The notes under the pieces are model-generated. The model searched no databases, was not told the DNA's origin, and saw only the letters and a list, made by a program, of their open reading frames with translations. From the NCBI GenBank assembly GCA_900547305.1, contig URGH01000042.1, positions 1-21,552 on the forward strand: DNA of 21,552 bases, given 5' to 3'. Origin of the DNA: an uncultured Oscillospiraceae bacterium (GTDB taxonomy: Bacteria; Bacillota; Clostridia; Oscillospirales; Acutalibacteraceae). The position numbers and the translations under genes were made by a program. Positions 13,449-21,497 of this stretch are shown in pieces; positions within the stretch are counted from its first letter, which is position 1, and each line of letters begins with the position of its first letter.

Positions 13449-14153
13449 TTACTCGTAAATATCGTTTTTTTGCTTGCCTTCGCTCACAGTGAAAACGTTA
13501 AGCGTGCCGCCGCTGTCCAGTACCGCTATAAAAATATCCTCAACCTTTTTGTACCCCTGAACCTTTAGCTCGTTGTTGAGCCAGTTTTTATCCTTTCCTG
13601 CGCTTTGCAGGTTTTTATCCATAATTTTGCCGTCCATTATAACATTATAAAACACACCCTCGCCTGCGGGCACTATATTCATATCCTCAGGGGAAAGCGG
13701 GCGCTTTGCGGCGCGCGGCAGAAAGCTTATTTTTCCGCTTGCCTCCATAACTGCGGTATCTATGGCGGATAAATCGTAATACCCGTCCAAGCGGCACTGC
13801 ATTAAAAATTCGTTTAAATCAAGCCGGCATTTTTTGAAATTTTCGCGGTACAGCTTGCCGTTTTGCATTAAAACCACCGAATGACCGAAAATAAGCCGCC
13901 TTACCGTAAGCGATTTTGAGCAGCAAATTGACACAATAAACGAAATAACGCCGTAAACCACCATTGCAACAAGCGGCTGCTCGGGGTTTTCAAGCTCGGT
14001 AGCCATTTCGGCGGCTATTGAGCCGATTGTAATGCTCACAATGTAATCGAACATATTAAGCTCGGATAGCTGCTTGTTACCGACTAATTTTGTTAACAAA
14101 AATAACACAACAATTGAAACAATTGATGTTATAATAACCTTTAGAATTTCCAC
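13449..14153 (-). CDS. YetF/DUF421 family membrane protein (234 aa)
   Basis: Three N-terminal membrane helices (about 5-22, 36-52 and 60-78) contain the family pattern TKLVGNKQLSELNMFDYIVSITIGSIAAE, seen here as GNKQLSELNMFDYI and IGSIAAEMA. Two cytoplasmic alpha/beta subdomains follow (GHSVVLMQNGKLYRENFKK, DLNEFLMQCRLDGYYDLSAI, then VEDIFIAVLDSGGTLNVF). Members are common in spore formers and clostridia; some affect spore germinant or stress properties, but the biochemical role is unclear. The start is a GTG with GGGG seven bases upstream. It is monocistronic, with its promoter back to back with that of the citrate operon. Confidence 0.92.
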   Translation of the reverse strand: MEILKVIITSIVSIVVLFLLTKLVGNKQLSELNMFDYIVSITIGSIAAEMATELENPEQPLVAMVVYGVISFIVSICCSKSLTVRRLIFGHSVVLMQNGKLYRENFKKCRLDLNEFLMQCRLDGYYDLSAIDTAVMEASGKISFLPRAAKRPLSPEDMNIVPAGEGVFYNVIMDGKIMDKNLQSAGKDKNWLNNELKVQGYKKVEDIFIAVLDSGGTLNVFTVSEGKQKNDIYE

Positions 14154-14171
14154 GGTTTCGCCCCTTACATA

Positions 14172-14200
14172 TTTTTAAATATTTTTTCCGATTTTTTCAA
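14172..14200 (-). promoter_or_regulatory. Possible promoter of the YetF/DUF421 gene
   Basis: Minus-strand TTGAAA (14200-14195), a 17-bp spacer and TAAAAA (14177-14172). The -10 is imperfect and the stretch is very A/T rich, so chance is possible. Confidence 0.35.
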
Positions 14201-14219
14201 AAATATTCTTCTTGGGATA

Positions 14220-14248
14220 TTGACAAAACGCAGAAATGCTTGTATAAT
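14220..14248 (+). promoter_or_regulatory. Consensus promoter of the citrate operon
   Basis: TTGACA (14220-14225), 17 bp and TATAAT (14243-14248) match the sigma-A consensus fully. A promoter this strong usually needs a repressor; the palindrome at 14247-14258 is a good candidate for its site. Confidence 0.92.
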
Positions 14249-14258
14249 TGTATACAAT
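14247..14258 (+). promoter_or_regulatory. Candidate GntR/FadR-family operator
   Basis: ATTGTATACAAT is a perfect 12-bp palindrome overlapping the last two bases of the -10 and the start region. TTGTATACAA-type sites are typical of GntR regulators of the FadR group, and the gene for such a regulator is the second gene of this operon. Binding here would block the promoter, giving autoregulation. Confidence 0.65.
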
Positions 14259-14281
14259 GATACTGACAGAGGGTGAATACA

Positions 14282-15649
14282 TTGCTTGAAATATCGGGTA
14301 AAACAAATTTACTTGAACAGGACAATTACAAATATTCCTTACAGGATGTGGCGGAGCCGAACCTGTACCGCGACTTTTATACATACGAGGATGTGCCGCG
14401 CGTTGCGTTCAACCACCGCAGGGTGCCTATGGGTATGCCGAAGGATATTTGGATAACCGACACATCTTTACGAGACGGTCAACAATCGGTTGAGCCGTAC
14501 ACGGTAGAACAGATTGTTAATCTTTATAAACTTATGTCAAAACTGGGCGGGCCTTACGGAATAATCCGCCAGACCGAATTTTTCGTTTACAGTAAAAAGG
14601 ATAGGGAAGCAATTGAAAAATGCCAGGCGCTGGGGCTTAAATTCCCCGAAATTACCACCTGGATACGCGCCAGCAAAGAAGATTTCAAACTTGTGCGCGA
14701 CCTTGGCATCAGAGAAACGGGAATTTTGGTTTCGTGCAGCGATTACCATATTTTCAAGAAACTTAAAAAGACCCGCGGCGAGGCTATGAAAATGTATCTT
14801 GAGGCGGTATCGGAAGCATTTGAGGCGGGCGTTATGCCGCGCTGCCACCTTGAAGATATTACAAGGGCGGATTTTTACGGCTTTGTAGTTCCCTTTGTAA
14901 ACGAGCTTATGAAAATGTCGGCGCAGGCGAAAATTCCCGTAAGAATAAGGGCGTGCGATACTATGGGCTACGGCGTGCCGTACCCCGAGGTTGCGCTGCC
15001 GCGCAGCGTGCCGGGCATAATTTACGGCTTGCAGCATTACTCCGACGTGCCGAGCGAAATGCTTGAATGGCACGGGCATAACGATTTTTACAAGGCGGTT
15101 GCAAACGCCTCTACCGCGTGGCTTTACGGCGCTTCGGCGGTAAACTGCTCGCTGCTCGGCATAGGGGAGAGAACTGGCAATATTCCGCTTGAAGCAATGG
15201 TTATGGAATATGCCTCGCTCCGCGGCTCGCTTGACGGTATGGACACAACGGTTATAACCGAAATAGCCGAATATTTCAAAAAGGAAATGGGCTATAAAAT
15301 ACCGCCCATGACCCCCTTTGTAGGCAAAAACTTCAACGTTACAAAGGCGGGTATACATGCCGACGGGCTTTTAAAGGACGAGGAAATTTACAATATTTTC
15401 GATACCGAAAAGATACTCAACCGCCCCGCCTCTGTTTCGGTAGGCAAAACAAGCGGACTTGCGGGAATTGCCTATTGGATAAACCACAATTACGGCTTAA
15501 AGGGTGAAAACGAGGTTGATAAAAAGGACCCCGCGGTTATTGCCCTTAAGGAATGGGTGGATACGGAATATCAGAACGGAAGACAGACCGCCATATCCGA
15601 CGGCGAGCTTGAAAGGCACTTAAAAGAGCTGTCTGACGGAAGGTTTTAA
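14282..15649 (+). CDS. Re-citrate synthase-like enzyme (homocitrate/isopropylmalate synthase family, 455 aa)
   Basis: It probably condenses acetyl-CoA with oxaloacetate to citrate with Re-face stereochemistry, as the Clostridium kluyveri enzyme does. It belongs to the DRE-TIM (homocitrate/isopropylmalate synthase) family: TDTSLRDGQQS (59-69), metal-binding HGHND (264-268) and GIGERTGN (293-300). An extended N-terminus of about 55 residues and the C-terminal part without a full leucine regulatory domain fit the Re-citrate synthase type. No isopropylmalate or homocitrate pathway genes are present, whereas aconitase and an isocitrate dehydrogenase-like gene follow. I chose TTG at 14282 because AGAGGGTG lies about six bases before it; an in-frame GTG at 14273 overlaps that site. 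Substrate is inferred from context. Confidence 0.82.
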   Translation: MLEISGKTNLLEQDNYKYSLQDVAEPNLYRDFYTYEDVPRVAFNHRRVPMGMPKDIWITDTSLRDGQQSVEPYTVEQIVNLYKLMSKLGGPYGIIRQTEFFVYSKKDREAIEKCQALGLKFPEITTWIRASKEDFKLVRDLGIRETGILVSCSDYHIFKKLKKTRGEAMKMYLEAVSEAFEAGVMPRCHLEDITRADFYGFVVPFVNELMKMSAQAKIPVRIRACDTMGYGVPYPEVALPRSVPGIIYGLQHYSDVPSEMLEWHGHNDFYKAVANASTAWLYGASAVNCSLLGIGERTGNIPLEAMVMEYASLRGSLDGMDTTVITEIAEYFKKEMGYKIPPMTPFVGKNFNVTKAGIHADGLLKDEEIYNIFDTEKILNRPASVSVGKTSGLAGIAYWINHNYGLKGENEVDKKDPAVIALKEWVDTEYQNGRQTAISDGELERHLKELSDGRF

Positions 15650-15661
15650 GGAGAAAAAATT

Positions 15662-16303
15662 ATGATTGAGCATAAAACAATATCCCTTGCGGATCAGGTA
15701 TTCGATCATCTTGAAAATGATATTTTAAGCGGCAAATATCAGCGCGGCGAAATTCTTACCGAAACCAAATTGAGCACGGAGCTTGGCGTCAGCCGCACGC
15801 CTATACGCGAGGCGCTGCGCCGCTTGGAGCAGGAGCACATTATTGAGGAATCGGGAAAAGGCTCGGTAGTTATTGGAATTACCGAAAAGGACCTTGAAGA
15901 TATTTTTATGATTCGCAAAAGCCTTGAGTGCCAGGTTGCGGCGCTTGCGGCGAAAAACCGCACCGAGGAGCAGCTGAAACAGCTGCGCGAGGCGCTTGAA
16001 TTTCAGGAGTTTTACCTGAATAAAAAAGACCCCGACCAAATAAAGCTGATGGACAGCCGCTTTCACGAAACACTTTATAAATTAAGCGGCAGCACCGCGT
16101 TTTATGATACCTTGGTGCCGCTGCACAAGAAAATTCAGAAATACCGCCGCGCCTCTGTTACAAATTCAAGCCGCGCAGAAGCGTCTGTTGCGGAGCACCG
16201 CAAAATTTACGAGGCTATTGAGGCAAAAAACACCGCTCTTGCCGCAAAATATGCGTCGGAGCATGTTGAAAACGCTTATAAACACATTATGAGAAAGGAT
16301 TAA
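15662..16303 (+). CDS. GntR/FadR-family (FCD) transcriptional regulator (213 aa)
   Basis: It is likely the repressor of its own operon. The N-terminal winged helix (8-70) has the recognition segment LSTELGVSRTPIREALRRLE. The C-terminal FCD ligand domain (about 78-205) keeps the metal-binding set Asp131, His135, His179 and His201. FCD proteins usually sense small carboxylic acids, so citrate or 2-oxoglutarate is a reasonable effector guess, not shown by the sequence. AAGGAG precedes the ATG. It lies between the citrate synthase gene (12 nt) and aconitase (5 nt), which makes the regulator level follow operon output. Confidence 0.92.
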   Translation: MIEHKTISLADQVFDHLENDILSGKYQRGEILTETKLSTELGVSRTPIREALRRLEQEHIIEESGKGSVVIGITEKDLEDIFMIRKSLECQVAALAAKNRTEEQLKQLREALEFQEFYLNKKDPDQIKLMDSRFHETLYKLSGSTAFYDTLVPLHKKIQKYRRASVTNSSRAEASVAEHRKIYEAIEAKNTALAAKYASEHVENAYKHIMRKD

Positions 16304-16308
16304 AAATA

Positions 16309-18237
16309 ATGGGCTACACTATTGCACAGAAAATTATTAAGGCGCATATGCTATCGGGCAATATGACCGCGGGCAGCGAGGTTGCGCTTAAAATCGACCA
16401 GACCTTAACGCAGGACGCTACGGGCACCATGGCGTACCTTGAATTTGAGACTATGGGGCTTGACCGCGTTAAAACCGAGCGCAGCGTGGCTTATATTGAC
16501 CACAACACACTGCAATCGGGCTTTGAAAATGCCGACGACCACCGCTACATTCAGTCGGTTGCCAAAAAGCACGGTATTTACTTTTCGCGCCCCGGCAACG
16601 GCATTTGCCACCAGGTGCATTTAGAGCGTTTCGGCAAGCCCGGCAAGACCCTTATCGGGTCGGACAGCCACACCCCCACAGGCGGCGGCATCGGCATGCT
16701 TGCCATGGGCGCGGGCGGACTAGACGTGGCGGTTGCCATGGGCGGCGGCGCTTACTACATTACAATGCCGAAAATGTATAAGGTAAATTTAAAGGGAAAA
16801 TTAAAGCCCTTTGTTACCGCGAAGGATATAAGCCTTGAAATTCTGCGTATACTCTCGGTTAAGGGCGGCGTAGGCGCCATAATCGAGTGGGGCGGCGAGG
16901 GTATAAAGTACCTTTCAGTGCCGGAGCGCGCCACCATTACCAATATGGGCACCGAACTCGGCGCCACCACCTCAATATTCCCGTCTGATGAAGTGACAAA
17001 GAAATTCCTTGAGGCAGAGGGCAGAGGAGAGGACTACGCAGAGATTTCAAGCGACGCGGATGCGGTTTACGATAAGGTAATAGATATTGACCTTGACGAG
17101 TTAAAGCCGCTTATAGCATGTCCCCACAGCCCCGATAATATTGTTACGGTCGAGTCGTTAAAGGGCACAAAGGTTGACCAGGTCTGCATAGGCTCCTGCA
17201 CCAATTCATCACTTTTTGATATGCTGAAGGTTGCGGCGCTTTTAAAGGGTAAGACCATTTCGCCCAATGTGAGCCTTTCCATTTCGCCCGGCTCTAAACA
17301 GGTGCTTTCAATGCTGGCGGATTGCGGTGCGCTGTCTGTTATACTGGCAAGCGGCGCAAGACTGCTTGAATGTGCCTGTGGGCCCTGCATAGGTATGGGC
17401 TTTTCGCCTAATTCCGCGGGTGTATCATTACGCACCTTTAACCGCAATTTCTTAGGCCGCAGCGGAACTAAGGACGCAAGCGTGTACCTTGTTTCACCCG
17501 AAACCGCGGTTGCCGCGGCGCTCACAGGCGAAATTACCGACCCGAGGATTTTAGGCGAAGAACCCCACGTTACAATGCCCGTGGCTTTCAAGATTGACGA
17601 CAGCGCGGTAATACCCCCCGCAACACCCGAAGAGGCTAAGAATTTAGAGGTTCTGCGCGGACCGAACATTAAGCCGTTCCCGAAATCAGAGCCGCAGGAA
17701 GATACCCTTTCAGCCGAGCTTGTGCTTAAAGTGGGCGATAATATCACCACCGACCACATTATGCCCGCAGGCGCTAAAATATTGCCTTATCGCTCTAATA
17801 TTCCGCACCTTTCGCAGTTTTGCTTTGCGGTGTGCGACGAGACCTTCCCCGAGCGCGCAAAGGCACTCGGTAAAAGCATAATTGTAGGCGGCAGTAACTA
17901 CGGTCAAGGCTCCTCGCGCGAGCATGCGGCGCTTGTGCCTATGTATTTGGGCGTTCGCGCGGTTATTACAAAGAGCTTTGCGCGTATTCACGTTGCTAAC
18001 CTTATAAACGCGGGCATTATGCCGCTTACCTTTAAAAACCCCGATGATTACGATAAGCTCAACCAATCGGATAAATTAACCCTTACAAACGTATTCGACG
18101 GAATGGACAGCGGCGAAATAACGCTGAAAGACGAAACCACGGGCGAGGAAATACCGCTTGTATGCTCATTTACCGAGCGGCAGAAAGCAATACTCAAAGC
18201 AGGCGGACTGCTTGAATATACCAAAAAGGAAGGCTGA
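16309..18237 (+). CDS. Aconitate hydratase (642 aa)
   Basis: It interconverts citrate and isocitrate through cis-aconitate in the cytoplasm, using a [4Fe-4S] cluster. The cluster ligands are Cys297 (IGSCTNSS) and Cys357 with Cys360 (CACGPCIGMG). The substrate segments GSDSHTPTGGGIGMLAMGAGG (118-138, split as SDSHTPTGGG and LAMGAGG) and the swivel-domain NYGQGSSREHAALVP are intact. At about 640 aa it is of the shorter monomeric type, not the 900-residue AcnA. The product feeds the next gene. Homoaconitase or isopropylmalate isomerase is excluded by the single-chain length and the operon content, but not absolutely. Confidence 0.93.
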   Translation: MGYTIAQKIIKAHMLSGNMTAGSEVALKIDQTLTQDATGTMAYLEFETMGLDRVKTERSVAYIDHNTLQSGFENADDHRYIQSVAKKHGIYFSRPGNGICHQVHLERFGKPGKTLIGSDSHTPTGGGIGMLAMGAGGLDVAVAMGGGAYYITMPKMYKVNLKGKLKPFVTAKDISLEILRILSVKGGVGAIIEWGGEGIKYLSVPERATITNMGTELGATTSIFPSDEVTKKFLEAEGRGEDYAEISSDADAVYDKVIDIDLDELKPLIACPHSPDNIVTVESLKGTKVDQVCIGSCTNSSLFDMLKVAALLKGKTISPNVSLSISPGSKQVLSMLADCGALSVILASGARLLECACGPCIGMGFSPNSAGVSLRTFNRNFLGRSGTKDASVYLVSPETAVAAALTGEITDPRILGEEPHVTMPVAFKIDDSAVIPPATPEEAKNLEVLRGPNIKPFPKSEPQEDTLSAELVLKVGDNITTDHIMPAGAKILPYRSNIPHLSQFCFAVCDETFPERAKALGKSIIVGGSNYGQGSSREHAALVPMYLGVRAVITKSFARIHVANLINAGIMPLTFKNPDDYDKLNQSDKLTLTNVFDGMDSGEITLKDETTGEEIPLVCSFTERQKAILKAGGLLEYTKKEG

Positions 18238-18243
18238 TATAAA

Positions 18244-19392
18244 ATGGAAAAATATATTGACGCGGCGGTTGAACAGTTCCGCACACTATTAAACGAGCAG
18301 ATTGCGCGCGAACGCAAAATGGAGCAGGATAAGCGCTACACCGATTACAAGAAGCTTGATAAAATTATAATCGGCATTTGCGGCGGCGACGGCATAGGGC
18401 CGATAATTTCCGCTGAATCCGAGCGTCTTTTGCAGTTTATTTTAAAGGATGAAATAGCGGCGGGCAAAATTGAGCTGCGCACTATCGAGGGGCTTACCAT
18501 TGAAAACAGAATTGCGCACAATCAGGCTATACCCGACGACGTTTTGGCAGAAATAAAGGCATGCAACGTTATTCTTAAAGCGCCTACTACCACGCTTAAG
18601 GGCGGCACGCTTGAAAGTGCAAACGTGGCAATGCGCCGCGAGCTTGATTTATACGCTAACGTTCGCCCCGTAGCCGTGCCCGAGCTTGGAATTGACTGGA
18701 CTTTCTTCCGTGAAAATACCGAAGGCGAGTATGTGCTCGGCAGCCGCGGCGTGGAAATTCCCGATACCTTGGCTTTCGACTTTAAGGTTACTACCAACGA
18801 GGGCACAAAGCGCATTGCGCGCGCCGCTTTTGAGTACGCTAAAAACAACGGCAAAACCAACGTTGCAATAGTTACAAAGGCTAATATTATGAAGAAGACC
18901 GACGGCAAGTTTTCAGAGCTTTGCCACGAGGTTGCAAAGGATTACCCCGGCATTACCGCCGAGGACTGGTACATTGATATTATGACCGCGAACCTTGTAA
19001 ACGAGCGCGTAAGAAGCAACTTCCAGGTAATACTTCTGCCGAACCTTTACGGCGATATTATTACCGACGAGGCAGCGCAGATACAGGGCGGCGTAGGCAC
19101 TGCGGGCAGCGCCAATATAGGTGATGTTTACGCTATGTTCGAGGCTATTCACGGCTCTGCGCCGCGTATGATTGAAACGGGCAGGGGAACATATGCTAAC
19201 CCCACCAGTATGTTTAAGGCAACCGAAATGCTACTGCGCCACATCGGCTTTACCGAAAAGGCGGATAAGCTGAATAAAGCGCTGCACATCTGCACCGAGG
19301 TTGATAAAAAATATGTTATCACCGGTCATGAGGACGGCGCTACCTGCTCGCAGTTCGGCGATTACCTTATGGCGACGATTGAGCAGCTGTAA
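18244..19392 (+). CDS. Isocitrate dehydrogenase (isocitrate/isopropylmalate dehydrogenase family, 382 aa)
   Basis: It oxidatively decarboxylates isocitrate to 2-oxoglutarate, the last step of this branch. Family motifs: nucleotide/substrate loop GGDGIGP (47-53), substrate segment TLESANVAMRRELDLYANVRP (with Ser125 and Arg131; cited in part), FRENTEGEY (155-163), catalytic Lys212 in TKANIMK, metal-binding Asp271 and Asp275 in NLYGDIITDEAAQ, and IHGSAP (302-307). About 38 residues precede the usual start of the fold, a helical extension not found in E. coli Icd. The residues after HGSAP (RMIETGRGTYANP) do not match the classical NAD or NADP patterns, so coenzyme choice is open. Aconitase and citrate synthase upstream support isocitrate over isopropylmalate. 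Confidence 0.87.
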   Translation: MEKYIDAAVEQFRTLLNEQIARERKMEQDKRYTDYKKLDKIIIGICGGDGIGPIISAESERLLQFILKDEIAAGKIELRTIEGLTIENRIAHNQAIPDDVLAEIKACNVILKAPTTTLKGGTLESANVAMRRELDLYANVRPVAVPELGIDWTFFRENTEGEYVLGSRGVEIPDTLAFDFKVTTNEGTKRIARAAFEYAKNNGKTNVAIVTKANIMKKTDGKFSELCHEVAKDYPGITAEDWYIDIMTANLVNERVRSNFQVILLPNLYGDIITDEAAQIQGGVGTAGSANIGDVYAMFEAIHGSAPRMIETGRGTYANPTSMFKATEMLLRHIGFTEKADKLNKALHICTEVDKKYVITGHEDGATCSQFGDYLMATIEQL

Positions 19393-19407
19393 GAAATTAA
19401 AAGTTTC

Positions 19408-19433
19408 GGGTTGTTTAGGTTTTAAAACAACCC
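19408..19433 (+). terminator. Possible weak terminator after the citrate operon
   Basis: A 9-bp stem GGGTTGTTT / AAACAACCC (19408-19416 / 19425-19433) with an 8-nt loop starts 15 bases after the stop. It lacks a clear T tract, so it may only partly stop transcription, or act together with the repeat hairpins that follow. Confidence 0.4.
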
Positions 19434-19539
19434 CTCAGTTTCGCTACGCTCAACACCGTCTCGGCTGCCGCCTCGGTCGGTGCTTCTGCTTCGCAGGGGT
19501 GTCCACCGGACACCCGCACCCAAACACCGGGAAGCCTTT
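19431..19539 (+). repeat. Dispersed CCCCTCAG-ended repeat element, copy 1
   Basis: The element begins CCCCTCAGT (19431-19439), has an internal hairpin GGTGTCC-ACC-GGACACC (about 19498-19514) and ends near GAAGCCTTT (19531-19539). A 35-base part (19487-19521) matches the reverse complement of 21518-21552 with one mismatch. Such elements are known as scattered short repeats in gut clostridia. No coding potential is seen. Confidence 0.75.
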
Positions 19540-19545
19540 GCTTTG

Positions 19546-19594
19546 AAAAAAATCGGTCCCCTCTGTTTCGGCAAAGCCGAAACAGAGGGGACCG
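19546..19594 (-). terminator. Terminator of the phospho-sugar mutase gene
   Basis: A perfect 19-bp stem (19554-19572 / 19576-19594) with loop of three bases is followed, on the minus strand, by a T tract (complement of A7 at 19546-19552). It lies about 77 bases after the mutase stop. The plus strand lacks a T tract. The hairpin seems to belong to a repeat-like unit that ends in ACTGAGGGG (19605-19613), the inverse of the CCCCTCAGT at 19431. Confidence 0.8.
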
Positions 19595-19618
19595 CCGTCA
19601 GCCGACTGAGGGGTATTT

Positions 19619-19646
19619 ATCTAATATCTAACGTCTAACATCTAAT
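19619..19646. repeat. Four tandem heptads (ATCTAAY)
   Basis: ATCTAAT, ATCTAAC, GTCTAAC and ATCTAAT follow each other at 19619-19646, between the terminator unit and the mutase stop. No gene is present in 19393-19670; the stretch holds only repeats, hairpins and this array. Confidence 0.75.
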
Positions 19647-19670
19647 ATTACCACTCGGCTTTATTAACAA

Positions 19671-21380
19671 TCAAAACCCAAGCAGCTTTGTACCGCTTTC
19701 TTCAAGAGCGGTTCTTTTTTTATTTGCGCCGTCCTCGGTTGTACCGACAGATCCGATATAAAGTTTAATCTTAGGCTCTGTACCCGAGGGGCGGACTATA
19801 AGCGAGCTGCCGTCAGCCATGTAATAGCAGAGAACGTTGGAAACGGGCAGCGTGATTTTACTTTCGGTGCCGTTTTCAAGGTTGCGGCTTACCGATTTTT
19901 CGTAATCGTCCGCTCTTACAACCTTTTCGCCCGCTATCTCTGCGGGAGTATCTCTTCGCAGGGTATCCATTATTTCCGCAATGCGCTTCATGCCGCTTTC
20001 ACCCTCGCAGGTAAAGCTCTTTTGCGAGCAGAAATAATAGCCGTATTTCTTATAAAGCCCGTCTAAAACATCGGTAAGCAGAAGCCCCTTTGCTTTATAG
20101 AAAGCCACCATTTCGCAAATAAGCATTGAGGCGATAACCGCGTCCTTATCGCGCACATAGGTGCCGCCCAAGTAGCCGTAGCTTTCTTCAAAGCCGAATA
20201 CAAAGCGGTTTTCTTCGCCCTTTTCTTCAAGATGGGTTATCTGCTCGCCTATAAACTTAAAGCCGGTCAGAACATCGCGCAGCTCGCAGCCGTAGTCGGC
20301 GGCAATTTTTCTGCAAAGCTCGGTTGTAACAATGGTTTTAACCGCAATCGGTTTTTCGGGCAAAGTGCCGTTTGCCTTGCGGCGGGAAAGCACGAAATCA
20401 AGCAACAGCGCGCCCACGTCGTTACCCGAAAGCAGTTTATAATCGTCGCCCGTGTTTACTGCAATGCCCACGCGGTCGCAATCAGGGTCGGTCGCAAGCA
20501 GCAGGTCTGGCTTTACGGTTTCGGCAAGTTTTAAAGCGCACTCAAAAGCCTGGCGAATTTCGGGGTTGGGGTAGGGGGCGGTGGGGAAATTGCCGTTAGG
20601 CATTTCCTGCTCGGGAACTACCGTTACGTTTTCAACGCCGATTTTGCGGAGAATACTTCTTACGGGTTTGTTTCCGCTGCCGTGCAGGGGTGTGTATATA
20701 ACTTTGAGCGACTTAACGTCCGCCTCTGGCGCTACGCGGCAGGCAAGAACGCAGTTTAAGTAATCTTCAATAACGCCGTCGCCTATAAACTCAATATTTC
20801 CGTTTTTAACGGCGGTATCAAAATCAACCGTTTTAACCTCGTCGAAAATATCCACCTTATTCATAATGGAAAGCACATAATCTGCGGCTTCAAGACCCAA
20901 CTGGCAGCCGTCGGGGCCGTATGCCTTATAGCCGTTGTATTTTGCGGGGTTATGGCTTGCGGTTACAACCACGCCCGCGTCGCACCCAAGCCTGCGCACG
21001 GCGTATGAAAGCATGGGGGTGGGCATAAGCTCCTTATATATATAAACCTTTATGCCGTTTGCCGCAAAGACGGAAGCCGCGGTGCGCGCGAAAAGCTCGC
21101 TTTTAATGCGGCTGTCGTAAGCAACGGCAATTTTACCGTTCTGCTTTACCGAATTTACATACGCCGCAAGCCCCTGCGACGCCTTACCGACGGTATATAT
21201 ATTCATTCGGTTGGTGCCCGCGCCTATAACGCCGCGAAGTCCGCCCGTGCCGAATTCAAGATCTTTATAAAATGCGTCGGATATTGCCGCCTCATCATCC
21301 TTAATAGAGTCAAGCTCTTTTACAAGGTCGGGGTCGCCGACTGCCTTTTCACACCACAACTGATATTTTTCGTTGACCAT
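19671..21380 (-). CDS. Phosphoglucomutase/phosphomannomutase family enzyme (569 aa)
   Basis: It moves the phosphate of hexose phosphates between C1 and C6, linking glucose 6-phosphate with glucose 1-phosphate for glycogen or cell-envelope precursors. All four domains of the alpha-D-phosphohexomutase family are present: phosphoserine Ser142 in VVTASHNPAKYNGYK, the metal loop ATDPDCDRVGI with Asp298, Asp300 and Asp302, sugar-binding GFEESYGYL, and phosphate-binding RPSGTEPKIKLY. The length fits the PgcA-type phospho-sugar mutases of Firmicutes. I chose the ATG at 21380, with AGGAG eight bases upstream; an in-frame GTG at 21389 overlaps that site. Glucose versus mannose or pentose (phosphopentomutase) preference cannot be told. 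It is monocistronic, with its own promoter and terminator. Confidence 0.92.
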   Translation of the reverse strand: MVNEKYQLWCEKAVGDPDLVKELDSIKDDEAAISDAFYKDLEFGTGGLRGVIGAGTNRMNIYTVGKASQGLAAYVNSVKQNGKIAVAYDSRIKSELFARTAASVFAANGIKVYIYKELMPTPMLSYAVRRLGCDAGVVVTASHNPAKYNGYKAYGPDGCQLGLEAADYVLSIMNKVDIFDEVKTVDFDTAVKNGNIEFIGDGVIEDYLNCVLACRVAPEADVKSLKVIYTPLHGSGNKPVRSILRKIGVENVTVVPEQEMPNGNFPTAPYPNPEIRQAFECALKLAETVKPDLLLATDPDCDRVGIAVNTGDDYKLLSGNDVGALLLDFVLSRRKANGTLPEKPIAVKTIVTTELCRKIAADYGCELRDVLTGFKFIGEQITHLEEKGEENRFVFGFEESYGYLGGTYVRDKDAVIASMLICEMVAFYKAKGLLLTDVLDGLYKKYGYYFCSQKSFTCEGESGMKRIAEIMDTLRRDTPAEIAGEKVVRADDYEKSVSRNLENGTESKITLPVSNVLCYYMADGSSLIVRPSGTEPKIKLYIGSVGTTEDGANKKRTALEESGTKLLGF

Positions 21381-21411
21381 ATGGCACACTCCTTATAAAT
21401 TCTCTAACGAT

Positions 21412-21440
21412 ATTATAGCAAATTTTTCATACGATAACAA
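21412..21440 (-). promoter_or_regulatory. Promoter of the phospho-sugar mutase gene
   Basis: Minus-strand TTGTTA (21440-21435), a 17-bp spacer and TATAAT (21417-21412) with TGC before it (extended -10). Confidence 0.8.
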
Positions 21441-21497
21441 GTGAAAAGAGAATTTTTTCTTGAAAATATAAAAAAATAGAATTTGCGGAGTAAAATT

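Noticed and set aside
14537..15358. A 273-codon open frame opposite the citrate synthase gene
   Set aside because: It is a shadow of the synthase; it is rich in His, Arg and Tyr with no start signal.
17067..17759. A 230-codon open frame opposite aconitase
   Set aside because: The composition (rich in Ser, Pro and Leu) is that of an antisense shadow, and the plus-strand gene is unambiguous.
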